From the NCBI GenBank assembly GCA_934364805.1, contig CAKRMH010000001.1, positions 165,323 to 229,322 of the forward strand: 64,000 nucleotides of DNA. The letters are read 5' to 3'. Position numbers and translations under genes: made by a program. This document shows positions 55,319-62,915 of this stretch, in pieces (the stretch's first letter is position 1; every line of letters begins with the position of its first letter). This stretch comes from an uncultured Lachnospiraceae bacterium (lineage in GTDB: Bacteria; Bacillota; Clostridia; Lachnospirales; Lachnospiraceae). The notes below the pieces were generated by a model. The model had not been told where the DNA came from, did not search any database, and worked only from the letters and a program-made list of their open reading frames with translations.

Positions 55319-55332
55319 TTTGAGGCGATTAG

Positions 55333-56097
55333 ATGAAGACAGTTGACAAAGAGAAACTTTGGAGTGACTATCAGAAGAACCCGACACAGCAGCTCAGGGA
55401 ACAGCTGATTATAGAATATTCTCAGCTGGTCAAACTGGTTGCTGGACGTCTTAGCATGTATCTGGGATATAATGTGGAATATGAGGACCTGGTAAGTTAT
55501 GGGGTTTTTGGACTCATTGATGCAATTGATAAATTTGATATGGATAAAAATGTAAAGTTTGAAACTTACGCAAGTCTGCGGATACGTGGTGCAATTCTTG
55601 ATCAGATCCGTAAAATGGACTGGATTCCAAGAACTGTCAGACAACGGCAGAGAAAAATCGATGAAGCGATCAAGCAGGTGGAGATGAGAACAGGCAAGAC
55701 CGCATCGGACGAGGAGATCGCAAAAGAACTTGGAATGACAGAGACAGAGCTGCTTTCATGGCAGTCACAGCTCAAAGTGACAAATGTCGTTTCTTTAAAT
55801 GAATTCGAGGAACAGGGGACGGAACCAGTTGCAGAAATCCATTATCCGACTGGGTTTGCGCAGCCGGAAGAGGCCATTGCGGAAGAAGAATTGAAGCAGA
55901 CACTGACGGAATCGTTGGATCTTTTGACAGAAAAAGAAAGACGTGTAATTGAACTTTACTATTATGAAGACCTGACATTAAAGGAAATCAGCAGAATTTT
56001 AGAAGTGTCAGAGTCACGTGTATCACAGCTGCATACGAAAGCACTTGTGAAAATGCGAAAGCGCATGGGCAGTTATATGGGAATATTAATAGAGTAG
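55333..56097 (+). CDS. sigD: Flagellar sigma factor SigD (FliA/WhiG type)
   Basis: A 254-residue sigma-28 factor. Region 2 contains VEYEDLVSYGVFGLIDAIDKFD and ASLRIRGAILDQIRKMDWIPRTVRQ (in parts), region 3 follows, and region 4 has YYEDLTLKEISRILEVSESRVSQLHTKALVKMR. These are FliA/SigD signatures. It drives late flagellar and chemotaxis genes. As in B. subtilis, sigD stands near the operon's end, so its level depends on reading the whole operon. The anti-sigma FlgM is not in the window. Confidence 0.96.
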   Translation: MKTVDKEKLWSDYQKNPTQQLREQLIIEYSQLVKLVAGRLSMYLGYNVEYEDLVSYGVFGLIDAIDKFDMDKNVKFETYASLRIRGAILDQIRKMDWIPRTVRQRQRKIDEAIKQVEMRTGKTASDEEIAKELGMTETELLSWQSQLKVTNVVSLNEFEEQGTEPVAEIHYPTGFAQPEEAIAEEELKQTLTESLDLLTEKERRVIELYYYEDLTLKEISRILEVSESRVSQLHTKALVKMRKRMGSYMGILIE

Positions 56098-56112
56098 ATA
56101 TTGGGAGAATTT

Positions 56113-57705
56113 ATGAAAAATCAGTATTTTCAGATGGTATTTTCAGAAGAAAAGGCATACATACACTTTTATCCGGCGGAAGATGGTGGAATGAATTTAA
56201 ATATTTCCGAGGTGGAAGAATATCTCAGAAGCAAACAGTTTGACGGATATGATCTGAAGGAATTGCATGCTGCCATGAACAGTGGATGTGAGAAAGACGT
56301 ATATGTTGGACCGTGGGATGGAATCAAAGTCCGGGAAACTATGGATATCAGAGTTTCACTGGATAAGATGAGAGTTGTGTGCCAGTTTTATCCACCATCT
56401 GAAGGTGGTGGTTATATGGATGAAACCGAAATCATAAATGATCTTGGTCTTCATAAGATCCGTTTTGGCATAAAAGAGGATGCGGTAAAGAACTATATTC
56501 AAAACCGAAAGTTCTGTACAGACATCGTTGTTGCAGAAGGACTTCAGCCAGTTCATGGCAGAGATGCAAGAATTGAATATATGTTTCCTACGGATAGGAA
56601 GATTGAACCCCTGCATAACGAAGATGGAACGGTCAATTATAAAGAATTAAATACAATTTCGCATGTCCAGAAGGGAGGTCTGCTGGCGAGACTGATCCCA
56701 GCGGATCCTGGAAAGACCGGACGCAATGTATACGGGGAAGAGATCAAACCACGTACCGTGAAATCATGTCGTCTGGAGTATGGGCGGAATATTTCCATTA
56801 ATGAGGACAAAACGGAAATTTATTCGGATGTTACCGGACATGCAATGTATATCAATGGAAAAGTATTTGTTTCTGATGTATATGAAGTCCCGGCAGATGT
56901 AGATAATTCCATTGGTAACATCAATTATGATGGAAGTGTTCATGTAAAAGGAAATATTAAAAGTGGATTTACTGTAGAGGCAGAAGGGGATGTCATCGTA
57001 GACGGTGTAATCGAAAATGCCAGTGTATCTGCCGGAGGGCAGATCATTGTAAAACGTGGTGTGCAGGGAATGCACAAAGGTGTTTTAAAAGCAGGATCCA
57101 ATGTTATTTCAAAATACATTGAGAATGCAACGGTTTCAGCAGGGGGATATATAGAGTCTGAGATTATTTTAAACAGTACGGTTTCTTCTGGTGGAACAAT
57201 TAAGGTGCATGGCAGAAAAGGACTGATCAATGGCGGTGTTACAAGAGCAGCAAACTGTATTGAAGCGAATAACTTTGGAACCGAGATGGAGACACCGACG
57301 ATTCTGGAGGTTGGTGTGGATCCGGCAAAAAAGGAAAGATATACAGAACTGAAAAAGCAGATCGCACAGGCAGACGATAAACTGACAGATCAAAAGGTGA
57401 TTCTTGATAATTACGCAGGAATGATAAACCGCGGGGAACGGCTTCCGGCAGATAAACTGCGGTATGTCCAGCAGCTTGCATTAGCATATAAAGCGGAAAA
57501 GGCAAGGCTTGAGCCTCTTAGAGAAGAAATGAACCAGATTCATGTTGAGATGATGATGGCAGCACACTCTTATGTTTCAGTTACAGGAAAGGCATACCCG
57601 GGTGTTGCTATTTCGATTGCTGACATGGAATATCATGTAAAATCTCCTGTTTTTAATTCAAAATTCAAAAAACAGGATGGAAATATTAAAACAGTTCCGC
57701 TATAA
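56113..57705 (+). CDS. FapA (DUF342) family protein
   Basis: A 530-residue protein. Residues ~1-180 are the N-terminal FapA domain. The middle (about 200-400) is a beta-helix-like array of short repeats, with GNINYDGSVHVKGNIKSGF, VIVDGVIENASVSAGG and YIESEIILNSTVSSGG as successive rungs. A coiled coil lies at ~405-475. The family is linked to polymer or envelope functions and is common next to sigD in Clostridia; its exact job is unknown. I use the ATG at 56113 after GGGAGAA rather than the TTG at 56101. Confidence 0.85.
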   Translation: MKNQYFQMVFSEEKAYIHFYPAEDGGMNLNISEVEEYLRSKQFDGYDLKELHAAMNSGCEKDVYVGPWDGIKVRETMDIRVSLDKMRVVCQFYPPSEGGGYMDETEIINDLGLHKIRFGIKEDAVKNYIQNRKFCTDIVVAEGLQPVHGRDARIEYMFPTDRKIEPLHNEDGTVNYKELNTISHVQKGGLLARLIPADPGKTGRNVYGEEIKPRTVKSCRLEYGRNISINEDKTEIYSDVTGHAMYINGKVFVSDVYEVPADVDNSIGNINYDGSVHVKGNIKSGFTVEAEGDVIVDGVIENASVSAGGQIIVKRGVQGMHKGVLKAGSNVISKYIENATVSAGGYIESEIILNSTVSSGGTIKVHGRKGLINGGVTRAANCIEANNFGTEMETPTILEVGVDPAKKERYTELKKQIAQADDKLTDQKVILDNYAGMINRGERLPADKLRYVQQLALAYKAEKARLEPLREEMNQIHVEMMMAAHSYVSVTGKAYPGVAISIADMEYHVKSPVFNSKFKKQDGNIKTVPL

Positions 57706-57750
57706 TAACAATGGATTCGAGATTTTTAGTTACAGACGGCAGGTGAGAAT

Positions 57751-58065
57751 ATGACAATTAGACCCGTAGTGCTTAATGGAATGATTCAAAGAACAGATGA
57801 CATTGGTCAGCTGAAACAGCATGAAGATGCAAAACCGGCTGTGGATCAGCAGAATATACAGATGCAGGTTCAAAGAGCGGAACATCAAAGCCAGAAACAG
57901 GTCAATAAGGCTGAAAACAGCCGGCTGATGGATGAACGGTTTGATGCGAAGGAGGAAGGCAAGGGCCAGTATCGGGATAACAGAAAGAAAAAAACCGGGA
58001 AAAAGAAAGAGGATGGCCGGGTAACTGCCCAGAAGACAGTCGGTAATTTTGATATAAAAATTTAA
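57751..58065 (+). CDS. Small hydrophilic basic protein, function unknown
   Basis: A 104-residue protein with no membrane helix. It starts MTIRPVVLNGMIQRTDDIGQL, has a Gln/Lys-rich middle, a basic stretch (DNRKKKTGKKKEDG near 80-93), and a short conserved-looking tail (VGNFDIKI). It probably is mostly disordered or helical. GCAGGTGAGAAT precedes the ATG. It lies between the FapA-like and SwrB-like genes and is likely a lineage-specific flagellar accessory. Confidence 0.6.
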   Translation: MTIRPVVLNGMIQRTDDIGQLKQHEDAKPAVDQQNIQMQVQRAEHQSQKQVNKAENSRLMDERFDAKEEGKGQYRDNRKKKTGKKKEDGRVTAQKTVGNFDIKI

Positions 58066-58080
58066 GCAGAGGAAGAACAA

Positions 58081-58749
58081 ATGACAGCAGTAGAAATCGC
58101 ATTGATAATGATTGGTCTGATCATTATGATCGGAAGTTTTTTTGTGCAGGAAAAGATTACGAATAAAGATATTGAGAATATCTGCGAGCTGAATGATGAC
58201 CAGATGAAAATGATCGTTGAAAAACAGCTAAAGAATGCAGATCAGCGCATTGATGATGCAATTACGGACAAACTGGATGAGCTGATGGACATTGCAGATC
58301 GTGCCATGGCAAAGGAAACAAATGAGAAGATGATGTCGATCAGTGAATATTCTGACACGGTACTGAGTGCTATGAATAAGAGTCATAATGAGATCATGTT
58401 CTTATACAGTATGTTAAATGACAAGCATGAAGAGCTGACAAACCTTGCGGGAGAATTGCAGAATTTTTCGAACCAGCTGAAGAATACAGAGAATGAGATT
58501 CTTGGAAAGCTTGCGGATGCGGCAGATGCAGTAGAAGAAAAAATGATGGAGCCGGCAGATATTGACAGGGAACAGATGTTAGAGGCATCTGTTCAGAGTG
58601 TAGATGAACCAAATGCCAATAGCAATGCAAGAATTTTGCAGCTTCACAAACTGGGAAAAACAGATGTGGAAATTGCGAAGGAATTAGGTCTTGGCCTTGG
58701 CGAGGTTAAGCTTGTAATAGGTTTGTATAAAGGAGATAACGTACGGTGA
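58081..58749 (+). CDS. DUF6115/SwrB-like membrane protein
   Basis: A 222-residue protein with one N-terminal membrane helix (about 4-22), a long acidic coiled coil (30-180), and a short C-terminal module ILQLHKLGKTDVEIAKELGLGLGEVKLVIGL (about 184-214, quoted in sense) that has the look of a helix-turn-helix. This is the layout of SwrB/YlxL, which sits between sigD and rpsB in B. subtilis and promotes flagellar gate assembly. Similar layout and the same place in the operon are the basis; the sequence likeness beyond the tail is low. Its stop overlaps the next start by 4 bases. Confidence 0.75.
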   Translation: MTAVEIALIMIGLIIMIGSFFVQEKITNKDIENICELNDDQMKMIVEKQLKNADQRIDDAITDKLDELMDIADRAMAKETNEKMMSISEYSDTVLSAMNKSHNEIMFLYSMLNDKHEELTNLAGELQNFSNQLKNTENEILGKLADAADAVEEKMMEPADIDREQMLEASVQSVDEPNANSNARILQLHKLGKTDVEIAKELGLGLGEVKLVIGLYKGDNVR

Positions 58750-59300
58750 AACTGAAATATTATCTGCGCGGGCTTGCAGTTGGAATTATCGTTACGACAG
58801 TGATCCTTGCAATTGTGTCTGGACATTCCGGGGAAAACATGAGTGATGCAGACGTGATTGCCAGAGCAAAACAGCTTGGAATGGTGATGTCAAATTCTCA
58901 GACGATAGATAAGAATAATCTTTTTTCAACGGAAAATACAGAAGATACAGAAGATAGCACAACAACAGAAGACAACGCAACAACAGAAAATAGCGCAACA
59001 ACAGAAAACAGTCAGGAAACACAGGGAACAAAGGATGAAAGTCAGCAGCCAGAGACAGGTGGAACAGATGCTTCTGCGGAACAGACACAGTATGTAGAGC
59101 TGATTATCGCACCGGGAGAATATTGCAGAGCAGTAAGCGAAGATCTTGCAAGTAAAGGTCTTGTCAGCGATTCAGAGTCTTTCCGTAAATATATGTTTGA
59201 CGCAAAATATGATGAACTGATCAGCAGTGGAGTATATCAGATTCCTGTTGGAGCAAGTTATGAAGAAATCGGGAAAATACTGATTTCAGGAAATAATTAA
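58746..59300 (+). CDS. Truncated MltG-like (YceG) membrane protein without catalytic domain
   Basis: A 184-residue protein with a membrane helix at ~8-26, a Thr/Glu/Asn-rich linker with tandem repeats (about 62-115), and a C-terminal part IIAPGEYCRAVSEDLASKGL...GVYQIPVGASYEEIGKIL. That last part matches the LysM-like N-domain of MltG. The catalytic lytic transglycosylase domain is absent, so it likely binds but does not cut peptidoglycan. The start is GTG within the stop of the SwrB-like gene. Last gene before rpsB. Confidence 0.65.
   Translation: MKLKYYLRGLAVGIIVTTVILAIVSGHSGENMSDADVIARAKQLGMVMSNSQTIDKNNLFSTENTEDTEDSTTTEDNATTENSATTENSQETQGTKDESQQPETGGTDASAEQTQYVELIIAPGEYCRAVSEDLASKGLVSDSESFRKYMFDAKYDELISSGVYQIPVGASYEEIGKILISGNN
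58962..59015 (+). repeat. Three tandem 18-base repeats in the linker of the MltG-like gene
   Basis: Units at 58962-58979, 58980-58997 and 58998-59015, each starting ACAACAGAA, encode TTEDNA, TTENSA and TTENSQ. Shorter 9-base echoes of ACAGAAGAT precede them. The copy number could vary between strains. Confidence 0.7.
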
Positions 59301-59307
59301 AAAACAC

Positions 59308-59336
59308 TTGAAATAAAGCCTTTGACATGATATAAT
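59308..59336 (+). promoter_or_regulatory. Sigma-A promoter of rpsB-tsf
   Basis: TTGAAA (59308-59313) and perfect TATAAT (59331-59336), spacer 17 bases. The -10 lies within the loop of an inverted repeat: AAAGCCTTTG (59315-59324) with CAAAGGCTTT (59339-59348). Confidence 0.7.
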
Positions 59337-59348
59337 GCCAAAGGCTTT
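59315..59348. repeat. Inverted repeat over the rpsB promoter
   Basis: A perfect 10-base inverted repeat with a 14-base loop. In transcripts coming from the fla/che operon it could form a hairpin, but no U-tract follows. As DNA it could be an operator over the promoter. Confidence 0.5.
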
Positions 59349-59362
59349 AAAACTATTAATCA

Positions 59363-59430
59363 CGTATACTGACGAACAAGCCGGTGCCAGCTCAACGCAT
59401 ACTGGTAGCTTATATCGAATGAAGTATACG
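59363..59430 (+). other. Structured leader of rpsB
   Basis: CGTATACT (59363-59370) is the exact reverse complement of AGTATACG (59423-59430), giving a closing stem. Inside, CCAG and CTGG with AGCT-AGCT can form an inner hairpin (about 59386-59410). The structure ends 28 bases before the rpsB ATG. It may be an S2-binding autoregulatory leader, but I cannot match it to a known motif. Confidence 0.45.
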
Positions 59431-59458
59431 GAAGAAATGAACCAGTGGAGGTAAAAAA

Positions 59459-60196
59459 ATGAGCGTTATTTCAATGAAACAGTTATTAGAAGCAGGTGTT
59501 CACTTTGGACATCAGACAAGAAGATGGAACCCAAAAATGGCTCCATACATCTACACAGAGCGTAATGGTATCTACATCATCGATTTACAGAAATCTGTAG
59601 GTAAAGTAGATGAAGCTTACGATGCTGTATCTGATATCACAGCACAGGGTGGAACAATCCTTTTCGTAGGAACAAAGAAACAGGCTCAGGATGCAATCAA
59701 AACAGAGGCTGAGCGTTGTGGAATGTTCTATGTAAATGAGAGATGGTTAGGCGGAATGCTTACAAACTTCAGAACAATCCAGAGCCGTATCGCAAGATTA
59801 AAAGAGATCGAGACAATGGCTGAGGATGGAACATTTGATGTTCTTCCTAAGAAAGAAGTTATCGCACTGAAAAAAGAGTGGGAGAAACTTGAGAAGAACC
59901 TTGGTGGAATTAAAGAGATGAAGAAGATTCCAGATGCAATCTTTGTTGTAGATCCTAAGAAAGAAAGAATCTGCATCCAGGAAGCTCAGGCTTTAGGAAT
60001 CACACTGATCGGTATTGCTGATACAAACTGTGATCCAGAAGAGTTAGATTATGTAATCCCAGGTAATGACGATGCAATCAGAGCGGTTAAATTAATCGTT
60101 TCTAAGATGGCAGATGCTGTTATCGAAGCAAAACAGGGTGCTGAAGAAGTTGCAGAAGAAGCTCCAGTTGAAGAAGAAACAGCAGTAGAAGAATAA
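59459..60196 (+). CDS. rpsB: 30S ribosomal protein S2
   Basis: A 245-residue S2 protein. It opens with SVISMKQLLEAGVHFGHQTRRWNPKM (in parts), and contains GTKKQAQDAI and RWLGGMLTNF. The acidic tail (EEVAEEAPVEEETAVEE, about 229-245) is usual in Clostridia. Ribosome site GTGGAGGT. Followed by tsf after 32 bases. Confidence 0.98.
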   Translation: MSVISMKQLLEAGVHFGHQTRRWNPKMAPYIYTERNGIYIIDLQKSVGKVDEAYDAVSDITAQGGTILFVGTKKQAQDAIKTEAERCGMFYVNERWLGGMLTNFRTIQSRIARLKEIETMAEDGTFDVLPKKEVIALKKEWEKLEKNLGGIKEMKKIPDAIFVVDPKKERICIQEAQALGITLIGIADTNCDPEELDYVIPGNDDAIRAVKLIVSKMADAVIEAKQGAEEVAEEAPVEEETAVEE

Positions 60197-60228
60197 TATT
60201 ACAGAATCATTAATTGGAGGATAATAAG

Positions 60229-61161
60229 ATGGCAATTACAGCAGCTATGGTAAAAGAACTGCGTGAAATGACCGGCGCAGGTATGATGGATTGCAAAAAA
60301 GCATTAAATGAAACAGCAGGCGATATGGATGCCGCTGTTGAATTCTTAAGAAAAAATGGACAGGCAAAAGCTGAGAAAAAAGCTGGAAGAATTGCAGCTG
60401 AAGGACTTTGCGCTGTTGTATTAAAAGACGATCAGACAGCAGCTGTCGTAGAGGTTAACTCTGAGACAGATTTCGTTGCAAAAAATGCTACATTCCAGGA
60501 GTTTGTTGATGCAGTGGCGAAACAGGCAGTTGAATCCGATGCAGCTGATATGGATGCATTCATGGCTGAGTCTTGGAATGAGGATACCAGCAAGACTGTA
60601 AATGATGCATTAGTTGAAAAAGTAGCTGTAATCGGTGAGAATCTTAAGATCAGAAGATTTGAGAAGGTTGTAGCTTCTAACGGATGTGTTGTTTCTTATG
60701 TTCATGGTGGCGGTAGAATTGGTGTTATCGTAGAAGCTGATACTGCTGTAGTCAATGATGCTGTAAAAGAAGCTCTTACAAATATCGCAATGCAGATTGC
60801 TGCATTAAACCCAAAATATGTTTCAAGGGAAGAAATTCCAGCAGAGCATATTGCACATGAGAAAGAAATCCTTCTTGCTCAGATTATGAACGATCCAAAA
60901 GAATCCCAGAAACCAGAGAAGGTTATCAACGGTATGATCGAAGGTCGTGTAAACAAAGAGTTAAAAGAGGTTTGTCTGGTTGATCAGGTATATGTAAAGG
61001 CTGAAGATGGCAAACAGACTGTAGCAAAATACTTAGAGCAGGTTTCCAAAGAAGTTGGTACTCCTGTTACTGTTAAGAATTTTGTTCGTTTCGAGACTGG
61101 TGAAGGTATCGAGAAGAAAGAAGAAGATTTCGCAGCAGAGGTTGCAGCTCAGTTAAAATAA
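60229..61161 (+). CDS. tsf: Elongation factor Ts
   Basis: A 310-residue guanine nucleotide exchange factor for EF-Tu. The UBA-like N-domain has LREMTGAGMMDCKKALNE, and the TDFVAKN motif is present. I chose the ATG at 60229 behind GGAGGATAATAAG; an upstream TTG at 60214 is within that site. The terminator follows. Confidence 0.97.
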   Translation: MAITAAMVKELREMTGAGMMDCKKALNETAGDMDAAVEFLRKNGQAKAEKKAGRIAAEGLCAVVLKDDQTAAVVEVNSETDFVAKNATFQEFVDAVAKQAVESDAADMDAFMAESWNEDTSKTVNDALVEKVAVIGENLKIRRFEKVVASNGCVVSYVHGGGRIGVIVEADTAVVNDAVKEALTNIAMQIAALNPKYVSREEIPAEHIAHEKEILLAQIMNDPKESQKPEKVINGMIEGRVNKELKEVCLVDQVYVKAEDGKQTVAKYLEQVSKEVGTPVTVKNFVRFETGEGIEKKEEDFAAEVAAQLK

Positions 61162-61198
61162 TAAATAACTGACTATTTTAAGATTATTGTATGTATAA

Positions 61199-61238
61199 GG
61201 CCCCTGGCAGATTCTGAATTGGATTTGCTGGGGGTTTT
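61199..61238 (+). terminator. Terminator of rpsB-tsf
   Basis: CCCCTGGCAGAT pairs with ATTTGCTGGGGG (9-12 pairs with G-U pairs, 10-base loop), followed by TTTT. Confidence 0.75.
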
Positions 61239-61270
61239 ATGGTTTTCAAATGACGAATTTGAGGGGGAAA

Positions 61271-61912
61271 ATGGCACAGAACGAATATAAAATGATCAGA
61301 CGGGAAGATGCATTAGCATATGGATTGTCCTTCCCGGGAACATATCAGGAAGCTCCGTTTCACGATCCGAACTGGCAGCTTGTACGCATAAAGGGAAGCA
61401 GAAAAGCGTTTCTCTGGACTTATGAAAAAGATGGCCATATCAATTTGAATGTAAAAACGGATCCAGAATGGCGCAATTTCTGGAGAAATACGTATGCATC
61501 GGTAATCCCTGGATATCATCTGAATAAAGAACATTGGAATACGATCATTCTGGATGGAACAATCCCGGACACAGATATAAAGAGAATGATTGCAGAAAGC
61601 TATGATCTTGTTACAGACAGTCCGACAAAAAGAATATATGAAGCAGTGAAAAAAATCCCAAAGGGTAAAGTCGCAACCTATGGCAAAGTGGCTGAGATGG
61701 CTGGTGATAAAAAGATGGCAAGAGCTGTCGGAAATGCATTACATAAGAATCCAGATCCCAATGGAATACCATGTTATCGTGTCGTGAATGCAAAAGGAGA
61801 ACTTGCAGGAGAATTTGCATTTGGCGGACGTGGAGCGCAGGCAAAGTTATTGCAGGAGGATGGAATTGAGGTAGTTGATGGCAAGGTGGATCTGAAAAGA
61901 TACGGTATATAG
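61271..61912 (+). CDS. YjbR/MmcQ domain fused to an MGMT-type DNA-binding domain
   Basis: A 213-residue fusion. Residues ~10-112 are an MmcQ/YjbR domain (LSFPGTYQEAPFHDPNW, then LNVKTDPEWRNFW). Residues ~117-205 are the alkylguanine-transferase C-domain (IYEAVKKIPKGKVATYGKVA, then ARAVGNALHKNP). The active-site motif, PCHR in true O6-alkylguanine transferases, is PCYR at 167-170: the cysteine C168 is kept but the histidine is Tyr. ATL proteins instead have Trp for the Cys. Thus it may repair DNA with altered chemistry, or only bind damage. ATG at 61271 follows GAGGGGGAAA. Confidence 0.85.
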   Translation: MAQNEYKMIRREDALAYGLSFPGTYQEAPFHDPNWQLVRIKGSRKAFLWTYEKDGHINLNVKTDPEWRNFWRNTYASVIPGYHLNKEHWNTIILDGTIPDTDIKRMIAESYDLVTDSPTKRIYEAVKKIPKGKVATYGKVAEMAGDKKMARAVGNALHKNPDPNGIPCYRVVNAKGELAGEFAFGGRGAQAKLLQEDGIEVVDGKVDLKRYGI

Positions 61913-61938
61913 AAAATACAGTAAAATTGAAAAAAAGA

Positions 61939-61968
61939 TTGACGACATCGAAATATATCATGTATATT
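61939..61968 (+). promoter_or_regulatory. Promoter before the YgbA_NO-family gene
   Basis: TTGACG (61939-61944) and TATATT (61963-61968), spacer 18 bases. An attenuator-like hairpin follows within 15 bases. Confidence 0.5.
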
Positions 61969-61982
61969 GTAGATGATAAGTT

Positions 61983-62033
61983 AGCGGAGCAAAACCTGAA
62001 TTATACATAACTCACCAGTTGCTTCGCTTTTTT
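61983..62033 (+). terminator. Leader hairpin with U-tract, attenuator-like
   Basis: AGCGGAGC (61983-61990) pairs with GCTTCGCT (62021-62028), one G-U pair, with a 30-base loop, then TTTTTT. It lies between a promoter and the next start (62066), so it looks like a conditional terminator or the end of a small RNA. It could also simply end the YjbR-MGMT transcript. Confidence 0.55.
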
Positions 62034-62065
62034 ATTGGAATAATTTATTTTACAGGGAAAAGCCG

Positions 62066-62392
62066 ATGGAAAAAGTAGAAAAGAAACGGCAGAAAGAACA
62101 GTATGTCGTGGAAGAGATGATCCGGCTGTATTGCCGGAAAAACCATCCGAAAGAAAAAAGGCAGAAGTGGCAGATATGTCCTGACTGTCAAAAACTTTTG
62201 GATTATGCAAAACAAAGAAGCCAGAAGTGTCCATTTATGGAAGAAAAGACATTCTGTGCGAATTGTAAGGTACATTGTTATAAGCCACAGATGCGGGAAC
62301 AGATCAGGCAGGTCATGCGGTTTTCAGGACCAAGGATGTTATTATACCATCCGGTGCTTGCAGTATGGCATTTGATATGCAGTAGGGAATAA
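62066..62392 (+). CDS. Nitrous oxide-stimulated promoter (YgbA_NO) family protein
   Basis: A 108-residue soluble protein. The Cys pattern CPDCQKLLDYA, CPF and FCANCKVHCYKP (about 39-75) and the ending MREQIRQVMRFSGPRMLLYHPVLAVWH match the YgbA family. Cysteines and His suggest a metal or Fe-S site. In E. coli ygbA responds to nitric oxide; the molecular role is not known. GGGAAAAG precedes the ATG. Confidence 0.85.
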   Translation: MEKVEKKRQKEQYVVEEMIRLYCRKNHPKEKRQKWQICPDCQKLLDYAKQRSQKCPFMEEKTFCANCKVHCYKPQMREQIRQVMRFSGPRMLLYHPVLAVWHLICSRE

Positions 62393-62403
62393 AAAAAGAA
62401 CAA

Positions 62404-62775
62404 ATGTTCGGAAAAGTATATATAGGTACTGATTTTCCGGATGAATTCAGTCATTCTAAGGATACAAAAAGTTTAAAGGGGGCAAATATGAAAGCAAAAG
62501 CAAATATAATATCTGCAATTAAAGATATTGTAGAAATTGCTTCCGATAAAACGAAATATCCTGATTATAATCATAAACATGGTTCAAAAGCTAAGTTTGG
62601 TTGGTATCGATATGATACAAGATTTGGTATTCCAGTCTATGGGGAAGATGGAGAATTAGAGCGTTATAATATCTTTGCAGCAAGAATGCTTGTCCGTTGC
62701 GATGCGGATGGAAAATTATATTTATATGATTTGGTAAGAACAAAAAAAGAAACGAGCAAGCCGCTTGAACAATAA
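62404..62775 (+). pseudogene. Fragment resembling the C-terminal module of a mobile-element large polyvalent protein
   Basis: A 123-residue open frame with FGKVYIGTDFPDEFSHSKDT, FGWYRYDTRFGIPVY and RMLVRCDADGKLYLYDLVRTKKE (each a short core). I recall this pattern as the terminal domain of phage head or conjugative-element polyvalent proteins (LPD3/MuF-associated type), where it follows hundreds of other residues. Nothing of those is present upstream, so it is probably a leftover fragment. An ATG at 62488 with a good AAAGGGGG site could still allow translation of ~95 residues. The assignment is from memory and is uncertain. Confidence 0.4.
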
Positions 62776-62833
62776 TGTTGTACGGTAGTAAACTTCGTTT
62801 CTCTGACTGCATTATAATTTAAGTCGTATAAAT

Positions 62834-62863
62834 TTGTCAAGAAAAAATTCTTGCAATTATAAT
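62834..62863 (+). promoter_or_regulatory. Promoter with a palindrome in its spacer, before the ABC transporter
   Basis: TTGTCA (62834-62839) and TATAAT (62858-62863), spacer 18 bases. CAAGAA (62838-62843), AAAA, TTCTTG (62848-62853) is a perfect inverted repeat lying between them, as operators of MarR- or TetR-type repressors often do. A near copy of the -10 region (CATTATAATTTAAGTCGTATAAA) occurs about 45 bases upstream. Confidence 0.55.
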
Positions 62864-62915
62864 TTAGTATAAAACCACTGTTACTGGGGTGAAAATTCTA
62901 AACAAGGAGTTACTT

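Noticed and set aside
58962..59015. Short tandem repeats as a CRISPR array
   Set aside because: Units are 18 bases without spacers and keep the reading frame of a Thr/Glu-rich linker.
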